Shown here piece by piece: positions 37,708 to 49,808 of a stretch of 64,000 bases of DNA; within the stretch, counting starts at the first letter, position 1; the number at the start of each line of letters is the position of its first letter. Made by a program: the position numbers and the translations under genes. The stretch is from Sternotherus odoratus (lineage: Eukaryota; Chordata; Testudines; Kinosternidae). Below the pieces are notes generated by a model. The model saw nothing but the letters and a program-made list of their open reading frames with translations, was not told the DNA's origin and searched no databases. The DNA lies in contig JAVMKO010000005.1 in the NCBI GenBank assembly GCA_032164245.1, forward strand, positions 59,567,442-59,631,441. Direction: 5' to 3'.

Positions 37708-38099
37708 CAGGGCCGGCGACAGGGTGGTACAACGGGTACAGCTGTACCGGGACCCGGACTTAAGGGGGGCCCCCCTTAAATCCGGGGCGGGCCCGGTACG
37801 CAGCTGTACCCCCTTGTTGCCAGGCCTGTGAACAAGGCGCGGCTCCGGGCAGCCACTGCAGTGCTCATCAGCCCCCTCCCCCGGCCCCCAGCAGCCTCCC
37901 CCCGCCCCCCTTTGCTTCTCCCGGCCGGGCCACACGGCCAGAGCGCATGCGGGGGCCACGTGGCCAGAGCGCATGCGGGGGTTGGGCCCCGCGGGTGGCG
38001 GAAGACCGGCCGGGGGGGGGGGGCCGCGGGCGGCGGGAGACCAGCCGGGGGGGCGCACGATCTGCGTACGGGGCCCCAAAATTCCTGTCACCGGCCCTG
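37708..38099 (+). mobile_element. Non-autonomous hAT MITE, copy 2
   Basis: 392 bp, starting CAGGGCCGGCGACAGGGTGG and ending with CCTGTCACCGGCCCTG. The 8-bp target duplication GGTGTGGA is perfect (37700-37707 and 38100-38107). The interior holds nested inverted GGTACAGCTGTACC-like motifs, GGGGGGCCCCC and two GCCAGAGCGCATGCG units. Its interior is nearly collinear with copy 3 at 39192-39517, which lies in the opposite orientation. Confidence 0.9.
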
Positions 38100-38369
38100 G
38101 GTGTGGAAACTGAGGCTAGACCTAGACTGAAATATATCAGATAGTCAAGTAACCACCAAAATAGCTGTAGGCATCATCACCTGAGTAAATAACCTCACAC
38201 ATTATTTATCCAATAAAGCTAGGCACTGTACTTGATATATATCTATATATATATCTAATATGGAGAGAGAGCTATAGATAGCTTAGGATGACCCAAGTAT
38301 TATATTGTACTAATATTCAGCGGCAGCTGTGTAGTTTAAAGGAGATTCCACTTCCTCATTTTGAACAAA

Positions 38370-39005
38370 ATGGGGGCTGGGGGAGGAGTGATTGAACATG
38401 TGTGTGTACATGTATGTGTTTTGACTGACTGGATAGTGGGTGCTTAGAAGCGAAATCCATAGGATTAGCTACAGGGAATTGGGGTGTGGGAAGAGGGGTA
38501 TGGGCTCTGGGCTGGGGATGCGGGCTCTGGGGTAGGGCCAGGGATGAGGGTTTTGGGATGCAGGGGGACTCCAGGCTGGGGCAGAGTAGGTTAGGGTGCA
38601 GCGTCCTGGAGGCACTTACCACAGCTCACAAGAAGCAGCTGCCAGGTCCCTGAAGCCTCTACCTAGGCACATGGATGGCCAGGGAGGCTACACACGCAGC
38701 CTTCAGGCCCACAGGTGGTCATGGTTCCTGGCCAACGGGAGTTGCGGAGCTGGCACTCAGGGTGCAGACAGTGCACAGAGCTTCCCTAGACACCCATGCA
38801 CCTAGGCCTGCAAGGACCTGGCAGCTACTTTGGGGAGCTTCATGGAGCTAGGATGGGCAAGAAGCCTGCCTTAGCCCCGGGTCCCCTGCTGCGCTGCTGG
38901 CCGGATTTTTAACGGCCTGGTCGGTGGTGCTGAATGGAGCCGCCAGGGTCCCTTTTCAACTGGGTGTTGTGGTCGAAAGCCAGGATGCTTGGCAACCCTT
39001 TCCCA
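38370..39005 (+). repeat. GC-rich DNA-transposon remnant
   Basis: A G-rich tandem-like part (GGGCTCTGGGCTGGGG, GATGCGGGCTCTGGGG) leads into TTCCTGGCCAACGGGAGTTG, then GGATTTTTAACGGCCTGGTC and CTGGGTGTTGTGGTCGAAAG. I recall this series from an abundant turtle non-autonomous DNA transposon. Left end and target duplication were not fixed. Confidence 0.45.
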
Positions 39006-39191
39006 CCAATCTTGGTTATTTCTTGCAGGATCACTCCAGTTGTGACACTGACAGACTGGAAAACTGGCGAGTGACCCATAACAACTTAACAGGAGGCCTT
39101 GAAATGGTAAGCAGGGCAGTTAGCAAAGCTATCTTAACTAGACTTGAATCTTTAACATGTTTGCCTGTAGTATTAGAGAATTAAGAGTAGA

Positions 39192-39517
39192 TAGGGCCGG
39201 CGACAGGAATTTTGGGGCCCCGTACGCAGATCGTGCGGGGCCCCTCCCCCAGGTCTCCCGTCACCCGCGGGCCCCAACCCTCGCATGCGCTCTGGCCGCG
39301 TGGCCCCGCCAGGAGAAGCAAAGGGGGGCGGGGGAGGCTGCCGGGGGCGGGGGCTGACGAGCGCTGCAGCAGCTGCCCGGAGCCGCGCCTTGCTCACAGG
39401 CCCGGCGACAAGGGGGTACAGCTGAGTATCAGGCCCGCCCCGGATTTAAGGGGGGGCCCCCTTAAGTCCGGGGCCCGGTACAGCTGTACCTGTTGTACCA
39501 CCCTGTCGCCGGCCCTG
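39192..39517 (-). mobile_element. Non-autonomous hAT MITE, copy 3 (inverted)
   Basis: 326 bp, starting TAGGGCCGGCGACAGGAATT and ending CCCTGTCGCCGGCCCTG. The 8-bp duplication AGAGTAGA is perfect at 39184-39191 and 39518-39525. The reverse complement matches copy 2 almost throughout (GGTGGTACAAC, CGGACTTAAGGGGG, CAAGGCGCGGCTCCGGGCAG), so copies 2 and 3 belong to one subfamily, inverted 1.1 kb apart. Confidence 0.9.
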
Positions 39518-39814
39518 AGAGTAGATGCCAAGTGTAATTTGTGTTTACTTGTATCTTGTTAGAAGTTTTAATAATGTGATCTAATTAGCCAAGATATGGT
39601 AAAATCCTGTTCCTGTCTTTTAATTCTTCATTACTGTATTCTATTGACTCAAAGATCAAAGATGTAAGATACTGCAGGAAATAATATTACTTACATTGTC
39701 TTCAGTTTAAGTATTTGATATAATGAACTGTTTTACTAGTCTGAATGGCTATTGCTTAATGTTTTTTCTGAGAAAGGATCCATTAAATAGAGAACAAACT
39801 GTCAGCTCTCTTTC

Positions 39815-40560
39815 ATCAAAGCTCACGGGGTGGAATTACCTGTTAACACCCTGTTTGCTTCACCTATAAAAGAAACTTCAGGCCTGATCCTTTTTATCTC
39901 AGGTCTGCTTAAACTCTGACAGAGAAGGTCTAAGCCACAGGACTGAAGTCTCCAGGTTTACTCTGGATTTACTCAGAAGTTCTCATGGAAGAATTGAACA
40001 AATTCTATTGGACTATAACCTTTTAAATTGATTCCAGAAAGATTTTTACAAATCAGTAGCCTCATCGTCTCTGCTATGAAACTAATCTAAGGAATTTACA
40101 CAGATTTGTATATTGATCTCTTAATCGTATATGCAACACTTTTTTTCTTTTATTAATAAATCTTAACTTTAGTTACTAAGGATTGGCTGCAAAGTGCATT
40201 TGGGTAAAATATTCATTGACCTGGTAGGCAATGTGTCTAGTCTTCTCGCCTTGGTAGAACTTCAAGTATGGTGAATAAGGTTTCAATAACCGCTCACTGT
40301 AGCAGACTTGGCTGTCTGGGTGAGAGCCAAAGATTGGATTGCCTAAGGAGGACCGTATTTGATTTCTGGTTAACCAGTGTGGTATTATAGTTACTTTGTT
40401 ACTGGATTGCTGAATCTAATTATAGAATAAATCAACTGTGAATTGTCTTCCCCAATTCTTGCAGTCTACTCTGAGTTGGCATTCTCAGTGTGGTCCAGCC
40501 AGGCACCACAGTCACACGGTTTGGGGAAAATTTGGGACTGGGAATATGTTAGGATCCTCT
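39815..40560 (+). mobile_element. Candidate LTR
   Basis: A TATA-like CACCTATAAAAGAAAC (39860-39876) is followed about 290 bases on by TTTATTAATAAATCTTAAC (AATAAA near 40155-40160), the promoter-to-polyadenylation layout of LTRs, and then a U5-like stretch. No terminal TG/CA pair or target duplication was fixed. Confidence 0.35.
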
Positions 40561-40564
40561 TGCT

Positions 40565-41985
40565 GGTTGTAGTCAAGGCTGGTGGAAGCCAGGATAAGGC
40601 TGTAGACAGTCTATAGGGGTCAGAGCTGCTCCACAAGGGCTGTCCAGAACACAGGCACTCAGGGTGTGACCTGCATGCTAGTAGGCTGGTTGGGAACTAC
40701 AGGGACAAGGTATTGGAGCCCCCAGGGTTACCGTGCAGATAGTGACACAACCCAACACTTGTCTGAATTGCACTTCCTAAACAAGGCACTCTCCCCTTTG
40801 CTTCAGGAGAGAGAGAGCCATTGGGTGACCCGGAGGCAGCAGGTCAGAACCCTCTTTCTTGGACAAGGTATCTGCCACCATGTTTTCTTTCCCATTTACA
40901 TACAAGAAACTTATCCATTGACTTTGTTTGTTTGTAGTCTCCAGGGCATATCCGAGAGTGTGTGTAATTTCAACTACAGAGTTGTTACAAACATTTCACA
41001 ATGACTTTAGTGACCAGTAGTTTGTTAGATTTTAAACAATATATTACATCACCTTATAAAGAAATACAGTATCATAACACCAGTGTCTGAAGTGCAGTGA
41101 GTCTGTCAGGCCTGAAAAGAGTTCACGATACAGAGCAGTGAACTGCATATGGGCCTTTGTGTCACATAGACCTAGCATAGAAGTGGTTGGCTTTATTACT
41201 TTGGTAGCCAAATTCAATGAATTATTTTGGCAGGGATTACTCATAGGTCTCCCTGGGGGAACAAAGAACATTCTTCTAATCAGCTTCCAAGGCTCTTGTT
41301 GTCTTTTACAGCATCTTTATGGTCTTATAATAATGTGTTCAGCAGTGAGGGAGAAAGGGAAAGGTGAGAAGCCACTGGATGTGTTAACTGTTTGTCTCCA
41401 GTTTAGATCTATTGGCTGACTTGGATGAGGGGATTCAATGGATTTTCTTTGGGGGTTTAATAAAAGACAGTTTCCTGCCCAAATTATCCCTTATCTTTTT
41501 TTTTAAAAAGCTATAGTTACCTCAGTGAGTTCCTTCTAAGATATTTATTGTTTCAGAAGCATTTACGTTAGATGCTCAGCTATCTTCATTCTGAATTACT
41601 GCTTCTTACATTAAAAAAAGCAATTATGTAAGGGGGAAAAGAAGCAGGGAAAAACGATACATCCCCTGTTAACTGGAGGGGGGGAGAAAAGTATACCTCC
41701 GTCCACACTTTGTCCTTTTGGGAGATGAGTTGACACTAAGGTGATTGGCTCTAACAATATCAAGGGAAACTACTTTTCTAAGAGATCAGCAAAAATGGTC
41801 AGAATTAAGGCTGACTTCTCAATTTAACTTTACATTTATTTAGATTGTTCATCTGCCATGGCAGGGGTTGTCTCTTTTCTGGGTTTTATTGTGTGTTTGC
41901 TTTACAGCGGGCAAGGGTTTTTGTGTGCCTTATTGTTTGGAGACAGATATAATTAAGCTGTTTAAAGATGGGGACTTGGAATCTA
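40565..41985. other. Intergenic stretch with nothing recognised
   Basis: Open frames up to 112 codons show no recognisable domain. No clear repeats. Confidence 0.4.
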
Positions 41986-41989
41986 TAGA

Positions 41990-42485
41990 AAAAGTCATTG
42001 GAATGGCCATACTGGTTCAGACCCGAGGCCTATGTAGCCCAGTATCCCATCTTTCAACAGTGGTTGGTGCCAGATGCTTCAGAGAGAATTACCCTGTTCT
42101 GTTCATTATCTAGTGAGCTATCCCCGTCATCCTGTTCCAGCCTCTGACAGTCAGAGGTTTAGGGACACCCAGGGCATGGTGTTGCATCCCTGCCCAGTTA
42201 AGCTAATAGCCACTGATGGACTTATCCTCCATTAACTTACCTAATTCTTTTTTGAACCCAGTTGTGCTTCTGGCCTTCACAGTGTCCCCAATAAGTTGCA
42301 CAGGTTGGCTGTGTGAAATGTGAAGAAATACTTCCTTATGCTTATTTTAACCTGCTCCTATTAATTTCATTGGGTGGCCCCTGGTTCCTGTGTTTATCTG
42401 AAGAGGTAAATAACAATTCCCTATTCACTTTCTCCACACCATTCTTGATTTTACCGTGTATTGAGCAGATGTTTTCAGAGAACTA
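41990..42485 (-). pseudogene. LINE 3' end (CR1-like), minus strand
   Basis: The plus strand reads GGCCATACTGGTTCAGACC, AGCCCAGTATCCCATC, GCTAATAGCCACTGATGGAC, TGTGAAGAAATACTTCCTTA and GGTAAATAACAATTCCC. This is the complement of a widely dispersed reptile LINE end: read on the minus strand it runs from the last conserved reverse-transcriptase region (YFFT-type, WNSLP-type segments in intact copies) into the 3' untranslated region. Stops and indels are frequent; dead copy. Confidence 0.65.
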
Positions 42486-42489
42486 TCCA

Positions 42490-43860
42490 CGATGACACCG
42501 AGATCTATCTTACCTCACTAATTGTCCCATTAGAGATGGACAGTTATTAGCATTGGGTAGACTACAGGTGAGGTAGTCACAGGTCTATGACAAATAAAAT
42601 TTATCACAAGAGTTCACACTTTATAATGTGGCTAAGTGATCACCTCTCATTTAAATCAATGACAAAACTTCTTTGTTTCAATAGGAGGAGAACTGGACCC
42701 TAGGTTTTGAGTGTGAACATTTGTTTCTAAGGGAAACATCTTATCATATGCCAGGATAATGAATCTTTGTCAAAACCTAACCTTATAATGATGCAATGAA
42801 AGATCCATTTATATGCCTTGATTTTTATTTTTTCAATCCTCATGAACTCACTTTCACTTGACTGAGAGGTCCGTAGTGTGAAAACATTGTTTTGGATGCT
42901 TCTGTATCAACAAAAACAACTCCTGACAGACAAAGCTTGCCAGGGAAATTTAATTGCTTTATATTGTATTTTCCTTCTGACCTGTAGTAATAGTGTTATT
43001 CCCAGCAAAGTGGGTATTTTCCAATTCTATTTTTATGCCTAAAGAACATGATCTTTAAGCATTTAAAATGAGATTTTTGATTCTCTCAGGAGCAGAATTC
43101 CTCCCTTTATGCAGTTTGTGTTGCTTTTTGCATAGATTTAGCCTTTGATTACTGACAGTTCTGGGAAAGTTTTCATGTTCTTGGCAAGCTTACTGGATTA
43201 AATCTTTCAACATGCTTGGAATGGAAACTACTCCTTCATCTTACATGAAATAATTCTGTAACTGTTGACTGTAGCTTAGGGTTTCTACCTCAAAATGCAT
43301 TGGAGCCATGCATTTTCTTACAATGAGGCAGAAATTATACCCTGCATATACCGTGCCTTATGAACTGGACTGCTGGTTGTATCTCTGCAAGAGATTTGTT
43401 TTTTAAGTGTATTATTTTGCTTATGGAAAAACACTTATGAAAAAAAAATGCTTAAGAAGGGGCTCTCAGGGCTTCCAGGCTTCCAGGGAGCCTGCTGACA
43501 AGCTGGAATGATGGAGAATATCAGGCTTCCTCGCTCCAAGGCTCAGCTGTGACCCCCAGAGTTTCTCTGTTCTGGAGCTTGGGCTCCCAGCCTCAATTTC
43601 ATTGGATTATTTTCTAATAAAAGGTTTCAATGATTTCCAAAACATTTTTTCCCTGTTGTGGGAAATGTAGTGTATTCTGCATTTCGTTCTGAAACAGAAC
43701 TCTTTTTTTTTTTTTGGTAGAATTTTCCATTGAAGAGAAATTCAGATTCACAACATATATCTAATTATATCACAGTTGGAACCAGATACTGATCCAAAGG
43801 CAAATCTCAAGTGACTTGTAGGGACAGGATTGGCCCTGTCTAAGCAGCCCTGAGAGATTA
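42490..43860. other. Intergenic stretch with nothing recognised
   Basis: AT-rich DNA without gene or clear repeat signal. Confidence 0.4.
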
Positions 43861-43863
43861 CAT

Positions 43864-44149
43864 TGGGGTAGGCAACCTATGGCATACATGCCAAAGGCAG
43901 CACGCAAGCTGATTTTCAGTGACACACTCACTGCCCGGACCCGGACCACCAGTCTGAGGGGCTCTGCATTTTAAATCAATTTTGAAACCTTATTTACTTT
44001 ACATACAACAATAGTTTAGTTATATATTATAGACTTATAGAAAGAGACCTTCTAAAAACATGAAAATGTATTACTGACACACGAAACCTTAAATTAGAGT
44101 GAATAAAGGAAGACTTGGCACACTACTTCTGAAAGGTTGCCTACCCCTG
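43864..44149. mobile_element. Short hAT (Charlie-like) MITE
   Basis: 286 bp, starting TGGGGTAGGCAACCTATGGC and ending AAAGGTTGCCTACCCCTG, inverted ends about 14 bp long. The flanking octamers GATTACAT (43856-43863) and GACTACAC (44150-44157) agree at 6 of 8 positions, a decayed 8-bp hAT duplication. The interior (ATGCCAAAGGCAGCACGC, TACAACAATAGTTTAGTTA) matches a common reptile hAT family. Confidence 0.8.
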
Positions 44150-44159
44150 GACTACACAT

Positions 44160-46550
44160 TGCCCCAAAGGGGGTGAGATGGGATTGACAGGCAGTATGCT
44201 GCCCTTTCTGAAGAGCAGAAGCATTTGGTGTGCCCTTCCTGTGTGCTATAGAACTCTCTGGGAGGAATTCTGCACTGTCCACAATTCAAAGCATTGACTG
44301 AGGGGTACACGTCAGGCCCGAATGAGGAAGACACAGCCCTAGTGTCCTGGGTGAGGTTTCCTCTTCAATCAGTCATGCTCACACAGGCTACACAGGAACA
44401 TTCTTGCTCAGCACATACAGGCAGTCACATTTTCCTGTACAGTCACAGCACTTCCGTTATTTAGGATACTTTGTACAGAACAAGGTCTGTAAGCACTGCT
44501 CAGCCAAAACACTGTTTTTAACAAGACACTGAATTCCTTTTGGACCTATTGCCTGCTTGATAAAACTGTGCTCGGTATCTCACAAATCAGAGAATATCAG
44601 ACCGTAATTATCTCCATATTTCTTTCTGTAAAATATTTTTGGCAGGATTTGTTGCTGTATTCGAATTTCTGAAAGCAGGTAGGGTTCATCTATGTATTTA
44701 TCAAAACTCTCCTCATAAGGCACAAGTCACAGGTACTGAATTTTTTCTGCCGCTATTGAGTTCAGTATTATTAATGAGTTCATGTTAGGCCCTCCTTGTC
44801 CATCTATCTTTTTGTTTTGCATTTATCCAGTGACTAACGGAATGAGGTTTTGGTGCTTGACTGGGGCTCTTAGGAGTTACTGCAATACAAATAATAAACA
44901 CTGAATAATGCAGAGAAAGAGGGGAGACTGTGGACAGATTTGAGGGAGATGAAGAAAGAGTGGACAGGAGCATTGTGACACCTGAGAAGAAATGCCCACC
45001 TTTCCTACTAAAACCCCACACCAAGGCAAACAACCCTTCCCTCTCTTAAAATAAAAATAAAATAAAATAATAAGATAAAATAAAACTCCCTAACCGATGC
45101 ATATGCACAAATAGCTAGAGTTACAGTGCAAACTGAGTAACCACTCAGTTGTTTAGTAATATTTGCATACAGTGGAGTATATTAACCGATGTATTTCAAA
45201 GGTACATAATGTACCCCATCCTTTGTTGCTACAAGAGACTCTGAAAGGCAATGCACTAAGTCAGAAGTTAATAGAGACAAAACTCACTGAGGCGAAAGAA
45301 CAGTTTTGCAAGTTTTTTTTCCCACAAATTAAGTGGCAGCTCTTCAAATATATGGTCTGTCATTAAATTCCCACTAAAAGAAAGTTTTATTTGTTAAAAT
45401 CTTTCTAGGGAATGCTGTTAGAAAATGAGCAAAGGTGGATTGAGTAGGCGGGCTTCTTTATTGCAGTTCTTGTTCCCCTTGACTGAATTGTCGAGTAAGC
45501 CCTGAATTAGTTACAGCACACTCTTTTTATCTAAATTAGTATGGAAATACCTAAATTTACTACAACACCTCCAAAACCATTACTGAGTAATACGCATGCC
45601 CATGCAGTGAATATTAATAGCTACTGTATATACTGAATATAACTATCCCTGATCCTGTTTACTGTTTACAGCATTAAGCATATTCTACAGATATTTTTAC
45701 CTTGAAGATACATTTCTTTGCAGTAATTGCAGCCACAAATTCCCTTAATCGGCAGTTTGCAGGGAAGGGAGAAAGGGACCATGACCCCGAGCTCATTTAT
45801 GTAGCTGGGAAAAGAAGGGAAGGGGGAGATGACACCTCTTTGCACAAAGGGGATCCTTTAAACAACCATATTTCTTATGCAGCTATAATGCTTATCAATC
45901 CTTAACAAGCAGAAGGGAAGGGAGAAGGGTAGCACCTTATATCAAGCACAGAAACAGTTTCTGCCCATGCTTCTGCTCCTTAATACCATTTCACCAAACT
46001 CTTGCATATCCCAACAAACGCATATCTACTATTGCATGTAACAGGAAATGATCTTAAATTCTATGCTAAGCTCTAGTATTTATCTAATTGTATTTGCACA
46101 ATTTAAGCTTTTGTTTTTGCTGATTGCCTTAGAGTACCATGTGCCAGGAGTTGAATTTTTGTATGAAATTATTGTGCAGTGATGGACTTGAGCCAGGATC
46201 CTTGATCCAGACTTGCCTGAACTTTGTGGTTCTTTAAAATTCAGTCCAAATTTTGTTGATGCTGAACTTTGAAATCTGAACTAGAATCTGAACTGGAATC
46301 TGTTGCATATGGCTCTTATCTATATAAAGCACTGAACCAGAATCCAACACTTTCAAACTATATATTGTTTAAAATCCAGATCTAGATCTGAATTTTGTGA
46401 TGCATTAAGTAGACCTAAATTAAAGGAAGTAAGAAAGTGATAGCATTACCTAAGTACTTATTGTAAATAGGTGCAGCTACAAAAATGTGAAATTAAAAAA
46501 CATATTTTTCCAAAGGGAAATGAGGAAATGACCTAAAAACTCTGCATTAA
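44160..46550. other. Intergenic stretch with small repeats
   Basis: Holds an ancient LINE 3' end near 44845-44905 (TGACTGGGGCTCTTAGGAG then AATACAAATAATAAA), an (AAAAT)-type simple repeat at 45047-45087, and near 46190-46400 a stretch with repeated CTGAACT/AATCTGAA phrases like a dispersed turtle repeat. No gene seen. Confidence 0.45.
45047..45087 (+). repeat. (AAAAT)n-like simple repeat
   Basis: Eight or so AAAAT/AAATA units with small interruptions. Confidence 0.85.
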
Positions 46551-46569
46551 TCTTCTGCTCATTTCCAAT

Positions 46570-48115
46570 TCAACATATTACTCATGATCCATGAAGTTGT
46601 GTGTGGTCTTGGACTCAGTGTGTTGATAAATTTGCAAGTGCTAATGTACCTTGGAAAAACTTGATCACCCTAAGAGGCCTGAATTCATTCAATAGAATGT
46701 ACAACATGTCAGTTGTTTCCCAAGAACAAATAAGCTATGACAAGACTACCTTCCAAAAGTTTTAACCAGATGAAGTCTTCAACTCGTGACTTTTTGCAAT
46801 TATTTCTGAGGTCACTGATGAGCAAGACAACTATGTATCACATGTTCTGTTAGATTTAAATCTGGGAAGGCTAGAGATGTATAGACAGGAAAGCTAACAG
46901 GAACACTGTGAACAGTGTTCACAGACTGCATTTACTTGGATGCTGTTAACTATAATGTAATTTCTCAAGTGATGATTAAAACCATTTCAAAATACAATGC
47001 AGATTGTAACAAAGTATCTGCTTTCATAAGCAACAATGCAACTTACATGACAAAATCTTTCAAATCTGTTCTCCAAGGTCTAATGCCAAATGCTGTCCAT
47101 ATTTGATGTAATGCATATATAATTTCTCTTGTCAGTGGGCTGTGGAGTTGAGAGCTTGGTAAAGTTGATAAACTGGTCAACTACATTAAAACGATCTTTA
47201 ATCACTGCCCTAGCCTAACTTCTGTACAGGAAGAACATTGCAAGTGTATCTGAAATAGGGGAACAAAAAATTGCATCTTTCCCAGAGTCATTACTCATTG
47301 GAATTCCTGATTTCAGGCTGTGAAGGGCTCACACTGACCTGAAAATGCAGATTTTAACAGGCCTTTCAACCCTTCTAAATGATGTTCTGCTGAATGAGGA
47401 AGTTCAGTTCATTGCCAAGAATGTCACAGGACTGATGGACTTAATCATTTGGTTTGAATGTTGCACTCCACCAAGCGTACAACAAAGAAATGTATGTTCT
47501 GGACTGACAGTCAAATGAAAATCACTCTGACAATGCTGAGTTAAATGCCAGTGCTCCGCAGGTGTTTTCTTGCATGCAAAAGAACCTTAAACAATATTAT
47601 TGCTATGGGGAAGAGTCAAGTGATGCAGGGAAAAAGGGTCAAAAGTTTCAACAACCTGGAGCAGGTTCCTTAAAGCTGTGCATATTTCTGACCCTGCACA
47701 AATGCACATGCTGATGATGAACTTGATCTTCAGTGGAAGGCAGAATCCCCCACCTTGCAAGGCTAGCTTGGCACTTTCTGACAATTCCAGTGAACTCCAT
47801 AGATGCAGAAAGAGCCGCATCTAAACACGGACAGGTGTTCTCAGCGCAGAGATGGGGAATGAAGAAAGACACGGTTTCGGGATGCTCCATGCCCCCATGC
47901 AATTAATGAATTTGAAACCAGAACTAGTTTTTCACCACTTTTGTTAACTTAAAGACTTTACACGTTTATTTTTTGCCATTTTAAATACATATTCATGCTT
48001 TGTTACAACGCTGTGAAATGTAAGATTTAAATATCTGAAACTGTGAAATTCAAGGTTTTTTAAATGTGATGATTGTGAAACTTACTAAAATGGTCCATTA
48101 ATGTGGTAGGGCCAT
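46570..48115 (+). pseudogene. Dead hAT transposase and flank
   Basis: Broken plus-strand frames read, in order, ANVPWKNLITLRGLNSF-like and MYNMSVVSQEQ (46640-46730), VTDEQDNYVSHVLLDLN (46810-46860), KYNADCNKVSAFISNNATYM then FKSVLQGLMPNAVHI (46999-47106), VDKLVNYIKTIFNHCPS (47165-47215) and NDVLLNEEVQFIAKNVTGL (47375-47440). These are landmarks of the RNase-H-like catalytic region of hAT transposases. Numerous stops and indels show a molecular fossil. The 3' flank (GTGAAATTCAAGG..., GTGGTAGGGCC near 48110) resembles the terminal region of a reptile hAT. The left terminus was not found. Confidence 0.6.
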
Positions 48116-48589
48116 GATCATAACTTTTAGCTCAGGGGCTAATGTATTCTCCTGTACTGTTGCAGATCACCAGTTCATGTCCACTGGAAAAGGGAAAGGG
48201 ATTTGAAATGGCATCTACCACCTCCCAGTGAGTGCCACTGAGCCAGAGGTTATTCTGATGGGATGGGGGGCTCTCTCCTGTTGAAGCTGTTCCACTGTGG
48301 ATAAAGAATTACTGGACCAGAAAGAGAGCATGATGGATAGAGCCTGGTGGATAGAGTTCTCACTTTGGAGTGGGAGACTGGTGGTGGCAGACTTCCCAGT
48401 TTCTTGCTAAAATGACATAGGCACCTATACCCGGGAGAGTTTTACAGCGGAAACATATTAAATACAATGAAATAATGTTCTCACATGCTGATAAGTTTAC
48501 CAGAGTTCATCCCAACTCTCACATGGACTCAGGCAAGAGCAGCAGCCTTTCAACACCCCACCCTTGTGGTTATAAGTTAATCAGAGCTT
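48116..48589. other. Intergenic stretch with nothing recognised
   Basis: No gene or repeat recognised. Confidence 0.4.
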
Positions 48590-48600
48590 CATCTTAGACC

Positions 48601-48819
48601 AGAATCAGAGAGGTAGCCGTGTTAGTCTGGAATAGCAGAGGTAACAAAGAGTCCTGTGGCACCTTAAAGACTAACTAAAGTATTGAAGCATAAGCTTAAG
48701 TGGGCTAATACCCACTTCGTTGGCACTGCTTGCATCCGACGAAGTGGGTATTAGCCCACGAAAGCTTATGCTTCTATACTTTATAGTTAGTCTTTAAGGT
48801 GCCACAGGACTCTTTGTTA
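48601..48819. mobile_element. Foldback retroposon, copy A
   Basis: A head AGAATCAGAGAGGTAGCCGT, GTTAGTCTGG leads into a near-perfect foldback: arm 48641-48720 and arm 48738-48819, both containing GTCCTGTGGCACCTTAAAGA and GAAGCATAAGCTT, with a 17-nt loop. Flanks are an 11-bp direct repeat with one mismatch, CATCTTAGACC (48590-48600) and CATCTTAGAAC (48820-48830). The family is abundant in turtles. A flank of this length suggests insertion by a LINE-type mechanism rather than a cut-and-paste transposase. Confidence 0.75.
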
Positions 48820-48844
48820 CATCTTAGAACACACACCTACTGTT

Positions 48845-49018
48845 GAGAATCAAAGAGGTAGCCCTGTTAGTCTGGAATTGCAGAAGTGACAGAGTCCTGT
48901 GGCACCTTAAAAACTAAAGTATTGAAGCATAAGCTTTTGTGGGCTGAAGTGGATATTAGCCCACGAAAGCTTATGCTTCAATTCTTTAGTTAGTCTTTAA
49001 GGTGCCACAGGACTTTGT
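48845..49018. mobile_element. Foldback retroposon, copy B
   Basis: Same family as copy A: head AATCAAAGAGGTAGCCCTG, arms with GTCCTGTGGCACCTTAAAAA and GCTTATGCTTCAATTC in inverted order, and a shorter centre. It is flanked by a perfect 13-bp direct repeat, CACACCTACTGTT, at 48832-48844 and 49019-49031. It sits 25 bp beyond copy A, and copy A's own duplication ends before it begins. Confidence 0.8.
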
Positions 49019-49034
49019 CACACCTACTGTTATG

Positions 49035-49805
49035 AGTCTTCTAATCCTCTCCTAAGAATTGGGGCCCTCTGTGGACTAGGGTCCTGTCTGTTTGCTGGAT
49101 CATGGAGGAGGAACTAAATTCCAGAGTATTTATCCAAAAATCTTTTATTTGTCTTTTGGCCCCTGGAAAATTGTTTGAGCTAGTATATTAATTTCTTCCC
49201 AGAAGACTGGCATTAAAGGGTTGATAACGGATTAAGTGTATTGGGCTCTGCCCCCACCCCCAGTAGAGGAGGAACATAAAATGCCACAATAAGATATACA
49301 CAATTACATTTTTAATACAATGAACCCCACAGGTGTTAACCCTAATTCTATAAGGCTCATCTTAATTCAGTAAAGTTTATCTTAACTCCATAAGGTTTGT
49401 TCATCTTATTACAGGTTATCATAAGTCAGTCACAATATCATTGTGTGAAATGTTTTTTCCTAAAGATCTGCAATCAATAGTTTTAACTTGACTTTAGGAC
49501 TAGAATGTAGAGAAAGGCATCTAATAAATTCGTGGGGCGAAGTCTGCATTATGGAGGTGAGCATATCAACTAAACTGTCCATATATTAATAAAGAAATCA
49601 GAGAGAATTTAATCTCTGAACATTTAGATAACATTATAAGTGGGTTCCCAGTAGAAACTGAAATGAAGTCCCGTTCAATAATGGTTTTGTAGCACTGCTG
49701 GAAATGTTGTTTTCAGTACCAGTTCAGAGAAAACCATTGCTGACAAAAGTAATCAACCCTGGATCAATTTCCCAATGTATAGAAGGCATTAAACTATTTT
49801 GAGAC
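49035..49805. other. Intergenic stretch with nothing recognised
   Basis: No gene or clear repeat. Confidence 0.4.
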
Positions 49806-49808
49806 TGG

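Noticed and set aside
37612..38130. 159- and 100-codon frames on opposite strands
   Set aside because: Same cause: hAT MITE copy 2.
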